Of a DNA stretch of 64,000 nt, positions 16,703-27,691 are shown in pieces (position 1 is the first letter of the stretch; each line of letters begins with the position of its first letter). Position numbers and translations under genes: made by a program. The notes under the pieces are model-generated. The model saw nothing but the letters and a program-made list of their open reading frames with translations. It ran no database searches and was not told the DNA's origin. This stretch comes from JAFIEN01 sp051859505 (GTDB lineage: Bacteria > Pseudomonadota > Alphaproteobacteria > Rhodobacterales > Rhodobacteraceae). The DNA is taken from positions 5,254-69,253 of the forward strand of contig JBHYFN010000018.1 in NCBI GenBank assembly GCA_051859505.1, written 5' to 3'.

Positions 16703-17404
16703 ATGCGGAAATCGGCCATCCTCGGGCAGCCGCATGTCCTGATCGTCGAGGACGAACCCTCGCAGCGCGAGGTTCTGGTCTACAACCTCGCCGCCGAGGG
16801 GCTTCGGATCACCACGGCCGTGGATGGCGAGGAGGGCCTCGTCATGGTCAACGAGGATCCGCCCGATGTGATCGTGCTGGACTGGATGCTGCCCTCCGTC
16901 TCGGGGATCGAGGTCTGCCGCCAGCTGAAGGCGCGGGCCGAGACGCGGGACATTCCGATCATCATGCTGTCGGCGCGCTCGGAAGAGGTGGACAAGGTCC
17001 GCGGGCTTGAGACCGGGGCCGATGACTACATGGTCAAGCCCTATGCCGTGAGCGAGCTGCTGGCCCGGATCCGCGCGCAGCTGCGCCGGGTGCGTCCGGC
17101 GGCGGCGGGGCAGGTGCTGAGCTACGAGGACATCACGCTCGATGCCGAAAGCCATCGGGTGACGCGGGGCGGCAAGGCGCTCAAGCTGGGGCCGACGGAA
17201 TTTCGCCTGCTGGCCACGATGATGGAACGCCCCGGCCGGGTCTGGTCGCGCGAGGCCCTGCTGGACCGGGTCTGGGGGCGCGACATCTATGTCGATACCC
17301 GCACGGTCGACGTGCATATCGGGCGGCTGCGCAAGGTTCTGATGGCGCATGGCGACCCCGATCCCCTGCGCACGGTCCGCGGCGCGGGCTACGCGCTGGG
17401 ATAG
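16703..17404 (+). CDS. phoB: Phosphate regulon response regulator PhoB
   Basis: The 233-residue OmpR/PhoB-class regulator has a receiver domain with acidic pocket VEDEPSQRE, the phospho-acceptor Asp near residue 60 (VIVLDWMLPS) and the conserved lysine in YMVKPYAVSEL. The C-terminal winged helix shows LGPTEFRLL and VDVHIGRLRKVL. It activates phosphate-starvation genes by binding Pho boxes, one of which lies upstream of this operon. No phoR kinase gene is adjacent. Confidence 0.95.
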   Translation: MRKSAILGQPHVLIVEDEPSQREVLVYNLAAEGLRITTAVDGEEGLVMVNEDPPDVIVLDWMLPSVSGIEVCRQLKARAETRDIPIIMLSARSEEVDKVRGLETGADDYMVKPYAVSELLARIRAQLRRVRPAAAGQVLSYEDITLDAESHRVTRGGKALKLGPTEFRLLATMMERPGRVWSREALLDRVWGRDIYVDTRTVDVHIGRLRKVLMAHGDPDPLRTVRGAGYALG

Positions 17405-17535
17405 GGCGGCGGCGGCGGGGGCGGCACATCGGTCGCCGCCCAAAGGACAGAGCTTGCACAGGCCGGCGCGGCGCTGCATCTGGGTGGTGAGGGCGGCTCG
17501 GGTGCCGCCATGGCCCGGGGCAGGGGGGGCACCAG

Positions 17536-18327
17536 ATGCACATGTTTCAGGTCGATGCCTTTGCCGAGCGCCCCTTCACCGGCAATCCCGCCGCCGTTCT
17601 GGTGGTCGAGGACTGGCCCGCCGAAGAGCTGATGCAGGCCATCGCCGAAGAGAACAACCTTGCCGAAACCGCCTTCGCCCGGCCGCGGCCGGATGGCGAG
17701 TGGGATCTGCGCTGGTTCACCCCGGCCCATGAGGTGGATTTCTGCGGCCATGCGACGCTGGCCACCGCGCATGTCCTGTTCTCGACCGGGCGGGTCGCGG
17801 CGGTTGCGGTGTTTCACACCCGCGTCGGCGCCCTGCGCGTGACGCAAGAGGGGGCGGGCTATCTTCTTGACCTGCCACGGGTCGATCCCGACCCGCTTGC
17901 CAGGCTGCCCGAGGTGCTGGCGCCGCTCTTTCCCGATCCGTCGCTGCGGCTTTTCCGCAGTTTCGAGAATGTCTTTGTCGATCTGGGCAGCGCCGCCGCC
18001 GTGAAGGAGTTCCGGCCCGATCTGCAGGCCATCTCGGGGCTTGGCCGGATGGGGCTTGCCATCACCGGGCAGGGGGCTGCGGGGGGCAGGGCGGATTTCG
18101 TCTCGCGCTATTTCGCGCCCGGGGCCGGGATCCCCGAGGATCCGGTGACGGGATCCATCCACGCGACACTTGTGCCCTATTGGGCGGCGCGGCTGGGCCG
18201 CGACAGGCTTTGCGCGCATCAGGCCTCGCGGCGGGGTGGCTGGCTCGACTGCCGCCTGACCACGGACCGTGTCTTGCTGGCCGGTCCTGCCGTCACGGTG
18301 ATGGAGGCGCGGCTCCTGCTGCCCTGA
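17536..18327 (+). CDS. PhzF-family isomerase-like protein
   Basis: The 263-residue protein matches the PhzF/YddE fold: MHMFQVDAFAERPFTGNPAAV at the start (catalytic glutamate E44 in ENNLAETAF), DFCGHATLATAHV, and PEDPVTGSIH near the C-terminus. PhzF itself isomerises a phenazine precursor, but most bacterial homologues have no phenazine genes nearby and an unknown substrate, as here. An AGGGGGGG ribosome site supports the start at 17536. Confidence 0.88.
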   Translation: MHMFQVDAFAERPFTGNPAAVLVVEDWPAEELMQAIAEENNLAETAFARPRPDGEWDLRWFTPAHEVDFCGHATLATAHVLFSTGRVAAVAVFHTRVGALRVTQEGAGYLLDLPRVDPDPLARLPEVLAPLFPDPSLRLFRSFENVFVDLGSAAAVKEFRPDLQAISGLGRMGLAITGQGAAGGRADFVSRYFAPGAGIPEDPVTGSIHATLVPYWAARLGRDRLCAHQASRRGGWLDCRLTTDRVLLAGPAVTVMEARLLLP

Positions 18328-18346
18328 GGCCCGCCTGTCAGGCTGC

Positions 18347-18637
18347 TCAGAGCGGGCCGTCAGGCGACAGGGACGGGCCGGAGGAGGCCGCGACCAGCGT
18401 GACCCGGCCCTCGGCCACGGTCCTGCCATCGGCGCGGTAGACGACGACGAGATACCCCCCCGGAACCGGCGGCGCCGCGAGGAAGACCGGCATCGCGCCA
18501 TCGGCGGGCTGGCGGTCAAGGATCCTGCCATCCCGATCCAGTAGGCCAAGCCAGTCACCGGCCTTGGTGTCCCCGCTCCAATGAGCGGGGACGGCGCTTC
18601 CGGCCGCGCGTTCGGCTGGGACGCGGAGGGGGATCGG
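18347..18637 (-). other. In-frame open extension after the amber stop of the VWA gene: eighth repeat module
   Basis: Directly after the TAG at 18638-18640 the same frame stays open for 96 codons and ends at TGA (18347-18349). The encoded text aligns with the modules upstream: VPAERAAGSAVPAHWSGD matches APAEAAAGSRIAVGWNGP, then DWLGLLDRDGR, then PVPGGYLVVVYRADG in place of PGDYEIRYYLGQG. No ATG or plausible ribosome site starts this stretch. It is either the tail of a longer ancestral gene cut by a nonsense change, a readthrough extension (UAG followed by C is a leaky context in bacteria), or a sequencing error. Confidence 0.75.
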
Positions 18638-21637
18638 CTACTCCGCCGCCGCCTCCAGCTCGATCCGCACCGGCTCGCCCAGAGGCACTTCGCCCTGGCC
18701 AAGGAAGTAACGGATCTCGTAGCTGCCGGGGTCTTCGGGCAGGGGCAGGGCGACGGGGTTGCCGTCCTGCACCATGACCCAGGTCAGATAGCCACCCTCG
18801 CCGGCCCGCGCGATGCCCAGGAAATCGTCCGGGTAACCCGGCCCCTCCCATCCGACGGCCAGACCTGTTCCGGCCGTGGCCGTGGCGGGCGCCATCAGCC
18901 GGGCCGTGACCGGGGTGACGCGGATCGGGGTCGAGGCGAGCTCGGTCTGACCCTGACCAAGGTAGTAGCGGATCTCGTAATCGCCCGGCTCGATCGGCAT
19001 CAGAATCGGCGCGGGATTGCCGTCCCGCACCATGACCCAGTTGCCATAGCCTTCGCCCGGGCGGCCGATCCCAAGGAAATCCTCGGCGTCATTGGGCCCG
19101 TTCCAGCCGACGGCGATGCGCGAGCCCGCCGCCGCCTCGGCCGGTGCGGTGACGGAGACGGCGATCTCTTCGACGCGGATCGGCACGCTCGCCAGCGGCG
19201 TGTTGCCCTGACCCAGGTAGTAGGTGACGAGGTACTCCCCGGGTTCCGCCGGCATCCGCAGGCGGGCGGGGCTGCCGTCACGCGTCCAGGCATAGTTGGT
19301 GTAGCGCTCGCCCTCGCGCTGGATGCCGATGAAATCGCCTCGGTGATCCGGCCCGACCCATTGCACGGCGATCGTGCTGCCAAGCTCTGCCGTGGGGGGC
19401 ACGGTCAGGGCCACTTCGGCGGGCAGGACGGTGATGCGGCGCGACTCGATCACCACATTGCCTTGCCCGAGGTAGTAGGAGATCACGTATTCCCCCGGCT
19501 GGGCCGGCATCTGCAACTGCGCGGGGCTGCCGTCGCGGGTCCAGCTGTAGTTGGTATAGCGCTCGCCCTCGACGGCGACGGCGATGAAATCGTCGCGGTA
19601 GCCGGGGCCTGTCCATGTGACCGGCACCGTCTGGCCGACCACCGCCGTCTCGGCTGCCTCCAGCGTTGCGGCCACATCCGACACGGTCACGGGGCGCGAG
19701 GCGATGGGGACATTGCCCTGGCCGAGGTAGTAGCTGATCACATACTCCCCCGGCTCGGTCGGCATGCGCAGTTGTGCCGGGCTGCCGTCGCGGGTCCAGG
19801 CGTAGTTGGTGTAGCGCTCGCCCTCGATGGCGACGGCGATGAAGTCGTCGCGGTAGCCGGGGCCTTCCCAGGTCACAGCCAGCGTCTCGCCCGCCATCGC
19901 CTGTTCCGAAAACTCGAGCGTGGCCGAGACATCCGACACCGTCACCGGCCGCGACACGAGCGGCGTGTTGCCCTGGCCGATGTAATAGGTGATGACATAG
20001 TCCCCCGGCTCGGTGGGCATGCGCAGCCCGGCGGGGTTGCCGTCGCGGGTCCAGGCGTAGTTGGTGTAGCGCTCGCCCTCGATGCTGATGCCGATGAAAT
20101 CGTCGCGGTAACCGGGGCCGTCCCAGGTGACGGGCAGGGTCTCGCCCGCCGTTGCCTGGGCTGCGAAGTCCAGCGCGCCCTCGATCCGGGTCACGGTGAT
20201 CGGACGGGTCGCCAGGACCAGACGGCCCGGTTCGCCGTAGTAGCGCAGCTCGTATTCGCCCGGCTCGACCGGCAGGCGCAGTTGCACCGGGTTGCCGTCG
20301 CGGATCCAGGCGTAGTTGCCGTAGCGCTCGCCCGGAAGGCCGATGCCGATGAAATCCGAGCGCTCGCCCGGCCCTTCCCAGCCCACCGGGATCGTCGCGC
20401 CCATCGCGCCCGAGGATTGCGCCACCAGATCGGCGGCGGCCTGATAGGGCGGCAGGACAAGGGCGATGGTCTGTTCGCCCGACATCTGCACCATCGGGGT
20501 CGCGGCGCTGGCGCCGTCGGCATCCCGCGTCACGGTCACTTCCCAGACGCCGCGGGGGATCAGTTCGGTCACTTCGCTGCCCGTCAGGGTGAAGCCCTCG
20601 CCGCCGCCTTCGGGCAGGATGGTCCAGGTCACGGGCATCTCGACCAGTTGCCGCGTCACTTCGTCGGTGACGATGAAGGTCACGCCCTCGGCCGCCGGTT
20701 CGGGTTCCGGCTCGGGCTCGGGGAAGACCACCGTCACGGTCACATCGCCGGCGCCGCTGATGGTGAAATCGACCGTGCCCTCGGCCTCGAGGACCACGGC
20801 ATAGGCGGTCGCGCTGAAGCTGCCCTCGCCCAGCGACAGGGTCAGGGGGTTGGCCTCGCTATCCTCGGCGATCACCACGAAATCATCCGCGACCGACCAC
20901 AGAACGGGGCCATCGACCAGCGGCCCGGCCTCGGAGCCGAGAACCGCGCGGAAGGTGCCGGTCACCAGCACGGGTTCGGGCTCGGCCACGGCCTGCACCA
21001 CCTGTGTCAGCGCCTCGGACAGTTCCGACGCGTTCGAGGTGCTGAAGAACAGCCCGCCCGTCGCATCGGCCATGCATTGCAGCTGTTCCAGCGCACCGGG
21101 TTCCTTCTCGAGGTCGAAGCCGACGACATGGGCGGTGAAATCAACCCCCGTTTCGTTCAGCGTGCGGGCCACGGCGCAGGGGTCGGGGTTGCAGGTCTCG
21201 ATCCCGTCCGAAACCAGGATCACCGTCGCCGCCATCTCGGTATGGCGCAGCGCATTGGCGGCGGCGATGATCGAATCGGCCATCGGCGTCATGCCGCGCG
21301 GGTTGAGGGAATTCACGATCCGCGCGATCTCGTCGCGGTTGCCGGTGCCGGGGGCGACCAGCGTTTCGATATCGCCGCAATCGCCGCGCCGGTTGTGGCC
21401 ATAGACCGTCAGGCCAAGGTTCTGGTCCTCGGGGAAGTCGCGCAGGATCTCGGCCACCACGTCGCGGGCGATGACGATCTTGTTCACCCCGTCGATCTGC
21501 CCCCACATCGAGCCCGAGGCATCGAAGACAAGGATCGTGTTCGCACGATCCTGGGCAAGCGCCGTGCCCGGCAGGAAGGCAAGGCCGGACAGCAGGGCAA
21601 GGAACAGGCCGGCAAAACGGGCGGCGACTCGGCGCAT
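18638..21637 (-). CDS. Secreted von Willebrand factor A protein with seven Ig-like repeat modules
   Basis: The 999-residue protein has a signal peptide (about 1-29, TALAQ). A VWA domain (about 34-215) carries the metal-dependent adhesion site D39-A-S41-G-S43, GMTPMADS and LVSDGIE. A linker contains an EPEPEPEPEP run near residue 300. Seven modules of about 81 residues follow, each with a VxWxGPGYRDDFI-like motif, an RYTNYAWTRDGxP motif and a PGEYVISYYLGQGN motif. The middle modules are nearly identical at DNA level. A periplasmic or surface adhesion, or protein-binding, role is plausible. GACAGGAGTTTTCCG sets the start. The TAG stop is followed by an open extension with another module. Confidence 0.88.
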   Translation of the reverse strand: MRRVAARFAGLFLALLSGLAFLPGTALAQDRANTILVFDASGSMWGQIDGVNKIVIARDVVAEILRDFPEDQNLGLTVYGHNRRGDCGDIETLVAPGTGNRDEIARIVNSLNPRGMTPMADSIIAAANALRHTEMAATVILVSDGIETCNPDPCAVARTLNETGVDFTAHVVGFDLEKEPGALEQLQCMADATGGLFFSTSNASELSEALTQVVQAVAEPEPVLVTGTFRAVLGSEAGPLVDGPVLWSVADDFVVIAEDSEANPLTLSLGEGSFSATAYAVVLEAEGTVDFTISGAGDVTVTVVFPEPEPEPEPAAEGVTFIVTDEVTRQLVEMPVTWTILPEGGGEGFTLTGSEVTELIPRGVWEVTVTRDADGASAATPMVQMSGEQTIALVLPPYQAAADLVAQSSGAMGATIPVGWEGPGERSDFIGIGLPGERYGNYAWIRDGNPVQLRLPVEPGEYELRYYGEPGRLVLATRPITVTRIEGALDFAAQATAGETLPVTWDGPGYRDDFIGISIEGERYTNYAWTRDGNPAGLRMPTEPGDYVITYYIGQGNTPLVSRPVTVSDVSATLEFSEQAMAGETLAVTWEGPGYRDDFIAVAIEGERYTNYAWTRDGSPAQLRMPTEPGEYVISYYLGQGNVPIASRPVTVSDVAATLEAAETAVVGQTVPVTWTGPGYRDDFIAVAVEGERYTNYSWTRDGSPAQLQMPAQPGEYVISYYLGQGNVVIESRRITVLPAEVALTVPPTAELGSTIAVQWVGPDHRGDFIGIQREGERYTNYAWTRDGSPARLRMPAEPGEYLVTYYLGQGNTPLASVPIRVEEIAVSVTAPAEAAAGSRIAVGWNGPNDAEDFLGIGRPGEGYGNWVMVRDGNPAPILMPIEPGDYEIRYYLGQGQTELASTPIRVTPVTARLMAPATATAGTGLAVGWEGPGYPDDFLGIARAGEGGYLTWVMVQDGNPVALPLPEDPGSYEIRYFLGQGEVPLGEPVRIELEAAAE

Positions 21638-21767
21638 CGGAAAACTCCTGTCGGAAAAGGACTCGCGCGAACGAAAGCACAGAGTTGCCTTTTCGGAAAC
21701 CCTCTAACCAGAGGTTGACAGGGGGTGCCCGGTCTTGAGTCTTGTGTTGCGCCCGCGCGCCCGGGGC

Positions 21768-22130
21768 TCAGCCCCGGATCACGGTGCCACCCGCGCGGGC
21801 CCAGTCGCCCAGCCCGCCCAGGTTGGTGACATCGCGGTAGCCCAGCTGCGCCAGCATCCCCTTGGCCATCGAGGCCCGCGCCCCCGAGGCGCAATAAAGC
21901 GCCAGCGGGCGGTCGGGCGAAAGGCGGGAATCATGGTCGGGGCTGGAGGGATCGGCCTTCATCCGCAGGGTCGACAGCGGAATGGCCAGCGCCCCGGCGG
22001 CCTTGCCCGAGGCGGCGACCTCGGACGGGTCGCGGATATCGACAAGGGTCAGCGCGCCCTGGGCCACCTGCGCGGAGATCGCGGCGGGATCGAGGGCAGG
22101 GGCAGCGGATTTGCGGAACATCGAGAACAT
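21768..22130 (-). CDS. Single-domain rhodanese (sulfurtransferase)
   Basis: The 120-residue rhodanese-fold protein has VDIRDPSEV at the domain start and the active-site loop LYCASGARASMA with catalytic C80. Single-domain rhodaneses move sulfane sulfur between small thiols and proteins. AGGACG seven bases upstream favours the ATG at 22128-22130 over longer in-frame starts. A 19-bp dyad lies about 40 bases upstream, suggesting a dedicated repressor. The cytoplasmic location is inferred from the lack of a signal peptide. Confidence 0.88.
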   Translation of the reverse strand: MFSMFRKSAAPALDPAAISAQVAQGALTLVDIRDPSEVAASGKAAGALAIPLSTLRMKADPSSPDHDSRLSPDRPLALYCASGARASMAKGMLAQLGYRDVTNLGGLGDWARAGGTVIRG

Positions 22131-22171
22131 GGCATCGTCCTGGGAAAGGGTTTGTCTGGCTCTCATATACA

Positions 22172-22190
22172 TTACATTTTCCTAATGTAA
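22172..22190. promoter_or_regulatory. 19-bp dyad operator candidate upstream of rhodanese
   Basis: TTACATTTTCCTAATGTAA is a perfect 7-bp inverted repeat around 5 bases, unusually AT-rich for this genome. It lies between the divergent rhodanese and uvrA genes, closer to rhodanese. Its form suits an ArsR-type or MarR-type dimeric repressor; the regulator is not in the window. Confidence 0.5.
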
Positions 22191-22248
22191 AGTCTCGTCA
22201 CTCCTCGGGCCGGTGCAAGGCGGCATTTGTCCACCGGTTTCTGGGCGC

Positions 22249-22263
22249 GTTCATCTTTCGTTC
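22249..22263 (+). promoter_or_regulatory. LexA SOS box of uvrA
   Basis: GTTCATCTTTCGTTC is an exact GTTC-N7-GTTC, the alphaproteobacterial LexA operator, 66 bases upstream of the uvrA ATG. The same motif stands in front of lexA in this window. Confidence 0.85.
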
Positions 22264-22328
22264 GCATTTTCCTGTTGGAGACCCGCGCGCCGTCCTCTAT
22301 CTGTTGTGCGAAGCCCGGGGGCCCTGTC

Positions 22329-25187
<2,859 letters not shown>

Positions 25188-25192
25188 GAGTG

Positions 25193-25213
25193 GGGCGGGC
25201 GTCGCGCCCGCCC
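25193..25213. terminator. Hairpin terminator downstream of uvrA
   Basis: A perfect 9-bp stem, GGGCGGGCG (25193-25201) with CGCCCGCCC (25205-25213), closes a 3-base loop between the convergent uvrA and small membrane protein genes. No strong U-run follows in either direction. Confidence 0.6.
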
Positions 25214-25218
25214 GGCCT

Positions 25219-25425
25219 TCAGGACTTGTCGCCCCCGGTGGTCGAGACGCCGAGGATCTTGTACATCAGGCAGCTGCGCATCAGGCCGGTTGCCAGAACG
25301 ATGCCGCCCACGACCAGATAGAGCCAGTTCCAGCTGCCGCTGGTCAGGAAGAAGGCAAGGATCAGCAGCGCGCCGACGGCGATGCGGATGATGCGGTCGG
25401 TATTGCCGACATTGGTTCCGAACAT
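25219..25425 (-). CDS. Small DUF2892/YgaP-type membrane protein
   Basis: The 68-residue protein begins MFGTNVGNTDRIIRI and has two hydrophobic helices (about 14-31 and 34-51) followed by CLMYKILGVST. This matches the DUF2892 domain, which in YgaP is fused to a rhodanese. As a stand-alone protein its role is unknown. It is convergent with uvrA and only 3 kb from the separate rhodanese gene, which may or may not be meaningful. Confidence 0.85.
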   Translation of the reverse strand: MFGTNVGNTDRIIRIAVGALLILAFFLTSGSWNWLYLVVGGIVLATGLMRSCLMYKILGVSTTGGDKS

Positions 25426-25473
25426 GGTGGGGTGCCTCAGATTTGGGGGCGTCGCAGGATGGCCGCCACGGGA

Positions 25474-25505
25474 GAGCCGATGGGGGAGCCGATGGGGGAG
25501 CCGAT
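25474..25505. repeat. Tandem 12-bp repeats upstream of the DUF2892 gene
   Basis: Units GAGCCGATGGGG start at 25474 and 25486, with a partial third GAGCCGAT at 25498 that runs into the AT-rich stretch AAAATATCGAAC. The repeats lie in the 160-base gap between the DUF2892 gene and the gene upstream on the same strand, within its presumed promoter region. Confidence 0.6.
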
Positions 25506-25587
25506 AAAATATCGAACAAATGAAATGTATCACGAAGCGCCCGTGCCGCCAAGTCGGCATTTCGGGACAAGCTGACGCAGCGCCGGA

Positions 25588-26007
25588 CTATTCCGACCGT
25601 TCAAGAAAATCGGCGATCCGGGTCTCGGACAGGCCGAGGATGGCCAGGGCGCCGGCCTCGGTATCCTGCACGCGCGGAACGACGCCGCGCACCCCCTCCC
25701 ACGAGCGCAGGATGCTGCGGCACATGTCCCAGACCGTGGGGGTGGTGGCAAGATAGACGATCAGCGTCTCGACCCCGGGGCGGTAGAACTGATCGGCCTT
25801 GCGGGCCTGCAGCTCGAACAGCTTGGGGAAGTTCCGTTCGAACCCGGTCACGCGCGACAGATCGACCAGCTGCTTCTGCCCGGGGCGCCAGTCGGGATGG
25901 GCGGCATAGTCGGAAAAGGCGCTGATCGTCTCGTCCAGCAGGGCGAAACCCTCGTATCGGACATAGACAAGGCCGTGCGAGGGGAAGATCCGATAGGTCA
26001 GAGGCAT
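25588..26007 (-). CDS. Conserved hypothetical protein, possible STAS/SpoIIAA-like fold
   Basis: This soluble 139-residue protein opens MPLTYRIFPSHGLVYVRYEG, then ETISAFSDYAAHPDWRPGQKQLVDLSRV. The alternation of a beta strand, a helix and a strand ending in VDLSRV resembles SpoIIAA/STAS-like domains of about 120-140 residues. No catalytic motif is visible. It is on the same strand as mmsA upstream but separated by 83 bases. I do not recognise a specific function. Confidence 0.65.
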   Translation of the reverse strand: MPLTYRIFPSHGLVYVRYEGFALLDETISAFSDYAAHPDWRPGQKQLVDLSRVTGFERNFPKLFELQARKADQFYRPGVETLIVYLATTPTVWDMCRSILRSWEGVRGVVPRVQDTEAGALAILGLSETRIADFLERSE

Positions 26008-26090
26008 GGAACACCGTTGGCTTTGTCGCCAAAGCCTAGTGCCCGGGGGGGACAGGTTCCACCCCCGGCGTCATGTTCCGGGTGAGAAAG

Positions 26091-27590
26091 TCAGTCCATC
26101 GCCTTGAAGTTGAAGGCCGATCCCTCCTTGATGCCCGAGGGCCAGCGCGAGGTGACGGTCTTGGTCCGGGTGTAGAAGCGGAAGGCATCCGGCCCGTGCT
26201 GGTTCAGATCGCCGAAGACCGATTTCTTCCAGCCGCCGAAGGTGTGATAGGCCAGCGGCACCGGGATCGGCACGTTGATGCCCACCATGCCCACATTGAC
26301 CCGCGCCGCGAAATCGCGCGCGGCATCGCCGTCGCGGGTGAAGATCGCGGTGCCGTTGCCGTATTCATGGTCCATCGCCAGTTTCAGCGCCTCTTCGTAC
26401 GAGGCGGCGCGGACGGTCGAAAGCACCGGGCCGAAGATCTCCTTGCGGTAGATCTCCATATCGGGGGTCACATGGTCGAAAAGGTGCGGCCCGACGAAGA
26501 AGCCGTCCTCATAGCCCTGCAGGCTGAAGTTGCGCCCGTCCACGACCAGTTTCGCCCCGGCCTCGACCCCGCTGTTGACCAGACGCAGGATGTTTTCCTT
26601 GGCGGCCGCCGTCACCACGGGGCCGTAATCCACATCCGTGCCCGAGGTATAGGGGCCGACCTTCAGCTTCTCGATCCGGGGCACCAGCTTCTCGATCAGG
26701 CGGTCGGCGGTCTCGTCGCCCACCGGCACGGCGACCGAGATCGCCATGCAGCGTTCGCCCGCAGCCCCGTAGCCCGCACCGACCAGCGCATCGGCGGCAA
26801 GGTCCATATCGGCATCGGGCATGATGATCATGTGGTTCTTGGCGCCGCCGAAGCACTGCACGCGCTTGCCCATCGAACAACCGCGCCCGTAGATATATTC
26901 GGCAATCGGGGTCGAGCCGACAAAGCCGATCGACTGGATCACCGGATGGTCGATGATCGCGTCCACCGCCTCCTTGTCGCCGTTGACGACCTGCAGGATG
27001 CCCTTGGGCAGGCCCGCCTCCTCCATCAGCTCGGCCAGCATCAGCGGCACCGAGGGGTCACGCTCGGAAGGTTTCAGGATGAAGGCATTGCCCGAAACGA
27101 TGGCCGGCGCGAACATCCACATCGGGATCATCGCGGGGAAGTTGAAGGGGGTGATGCCGGCAGACACGCCCAAAGGCTGACGCATCGAATACATGTCGAT
27201 GCCGGGGCCGGCGCTGTCGGTGAATTCCCCCTTCAGAAGCTGCGGCGCGCCGATGCAATATTCCACCACCTCAAGGCCGCGCTGCACGTCGCCTGCGGCA
27301 TCGGGAAGGGTCTTGCCATGTTCGCGGCTGAGCGCTTCGGAGAGCTTGTCCATGTCGCGGTTCAGCAGGCGGACGAATTCCATCATCACCCGCGCCCGGC
27401 GCTGGGGGTTCACGGCGGCCCATTTCGGCTGCGCCTCGGCCGCGATCTCGACCGCGCGGGCCAGTTCGGCGGCACTTGCCAGCGGCACCTTTGCCTGCAC
27501 CTCGCCGGTGGCGGGGTTGAACACATCGGCGAAACGGCCCGACGTGCCTTTCACATGCGCGCCGCCAATATAATGGGTCAGTTCCTGCAT
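26091..27590 (-). CDS. mmsA: Methylmalonate-semialdehyde dehydrogenase (CoA-acylating)
   Basis: The 499-residue aldehyde dehydrogenase converts methylmalonate semialdehyde to propionyl-CoA in valine and thymine breakdown. It shows the family start HYIGGAHVKGTSGRFADVFNPATG, ITPFNFPAMIPMWMFAP, the NAD-site GFVGSTPIAEYIY and the catalytic cysteine in GAAGERCMAISVAV near residue 280. The ATG at 27588-27590 is chosen because GAGGAA lies seven bases upstream; a longer frame begins only at a TTG. A divergent LysR gene is probably its regulator. Confidence 0.95.
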   Translation of the reverse strand: MQELTHYIGGAHVKGTSGRFADVFNPATGEVQAKVPLASAAELARAVEIAAEAQPKWAAVNPQRRARVMMEFVRLLNRDMDKLSEALSREHGKTLPDAAGDVQRGLEVVEYCIGAPQLLKGEFTDSAGPGIDMYSMRQPLGVSAGITPFNFPAMIPMWMFAPAIVSGNAFILKPSERDPSVPLMLAELMEEAGLPKGILQVVNGDKEAVDAIIDHPVIQSIGFVGSTPIAEYIYGRGCSMGKRVQCFGGAKNHMIIMPDADMDLAADALVGAGYGAAGERCMAISVAVPVGDETADRLIEKLVPRIEKLKVGPYTSGTDVDYGPVVTAAAKENILRLVNSGVEAGAKLVVDGRNFSLQGYEDGFFVGPHLFDHVTPDMEIYRKEIFGPVLSTVRAASYEEALKLAMDHEYGNGTAIFTRDGDAARDFAARVNVGMVGINVPIPVPLAYHTFGGWKKSVFGDLNQHGPDAFRFYTRTKTVTSRWPSGIKEGSAFNFKAMD

Positions 27591-27671
27591 TTCATGGTTC
27601 CTCAATTCCGGTCGGCGCCATCATAGCCTTGCATTTTTGCCGGGAACAGGGCGAGTTTTCCAAAATCGTTT

Positions 27672-27683
27672 TGCACAAATGCA
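27672..27683. promoter_or_regulatory. LysR operator candidate in the mmsA-lysR divergent region
   Basis: TGCACAAATGCA is a short dyad (TGCA-N4-TGCA), eight bases in front of the LysR gene start. A related TTGCATTTTTGCC lies near 27630, closer to mmsA. LysR proteins usually bind such paired T-N11-A sites between divergent genes. Confidence 0.35.
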
Positions 27684-27691
27684 GGGGTAGC

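Noticed and set aside
18581..21718. A 1045-codon open frame on the plus strand opposite the VWA gene
   Set aside because: It is the GC-rich antisense shadow of a protein with signal peptide, VWA motif and repeats on the minus strand; its text is low-complexity Gly/Asp/Arg/His without any family signature.
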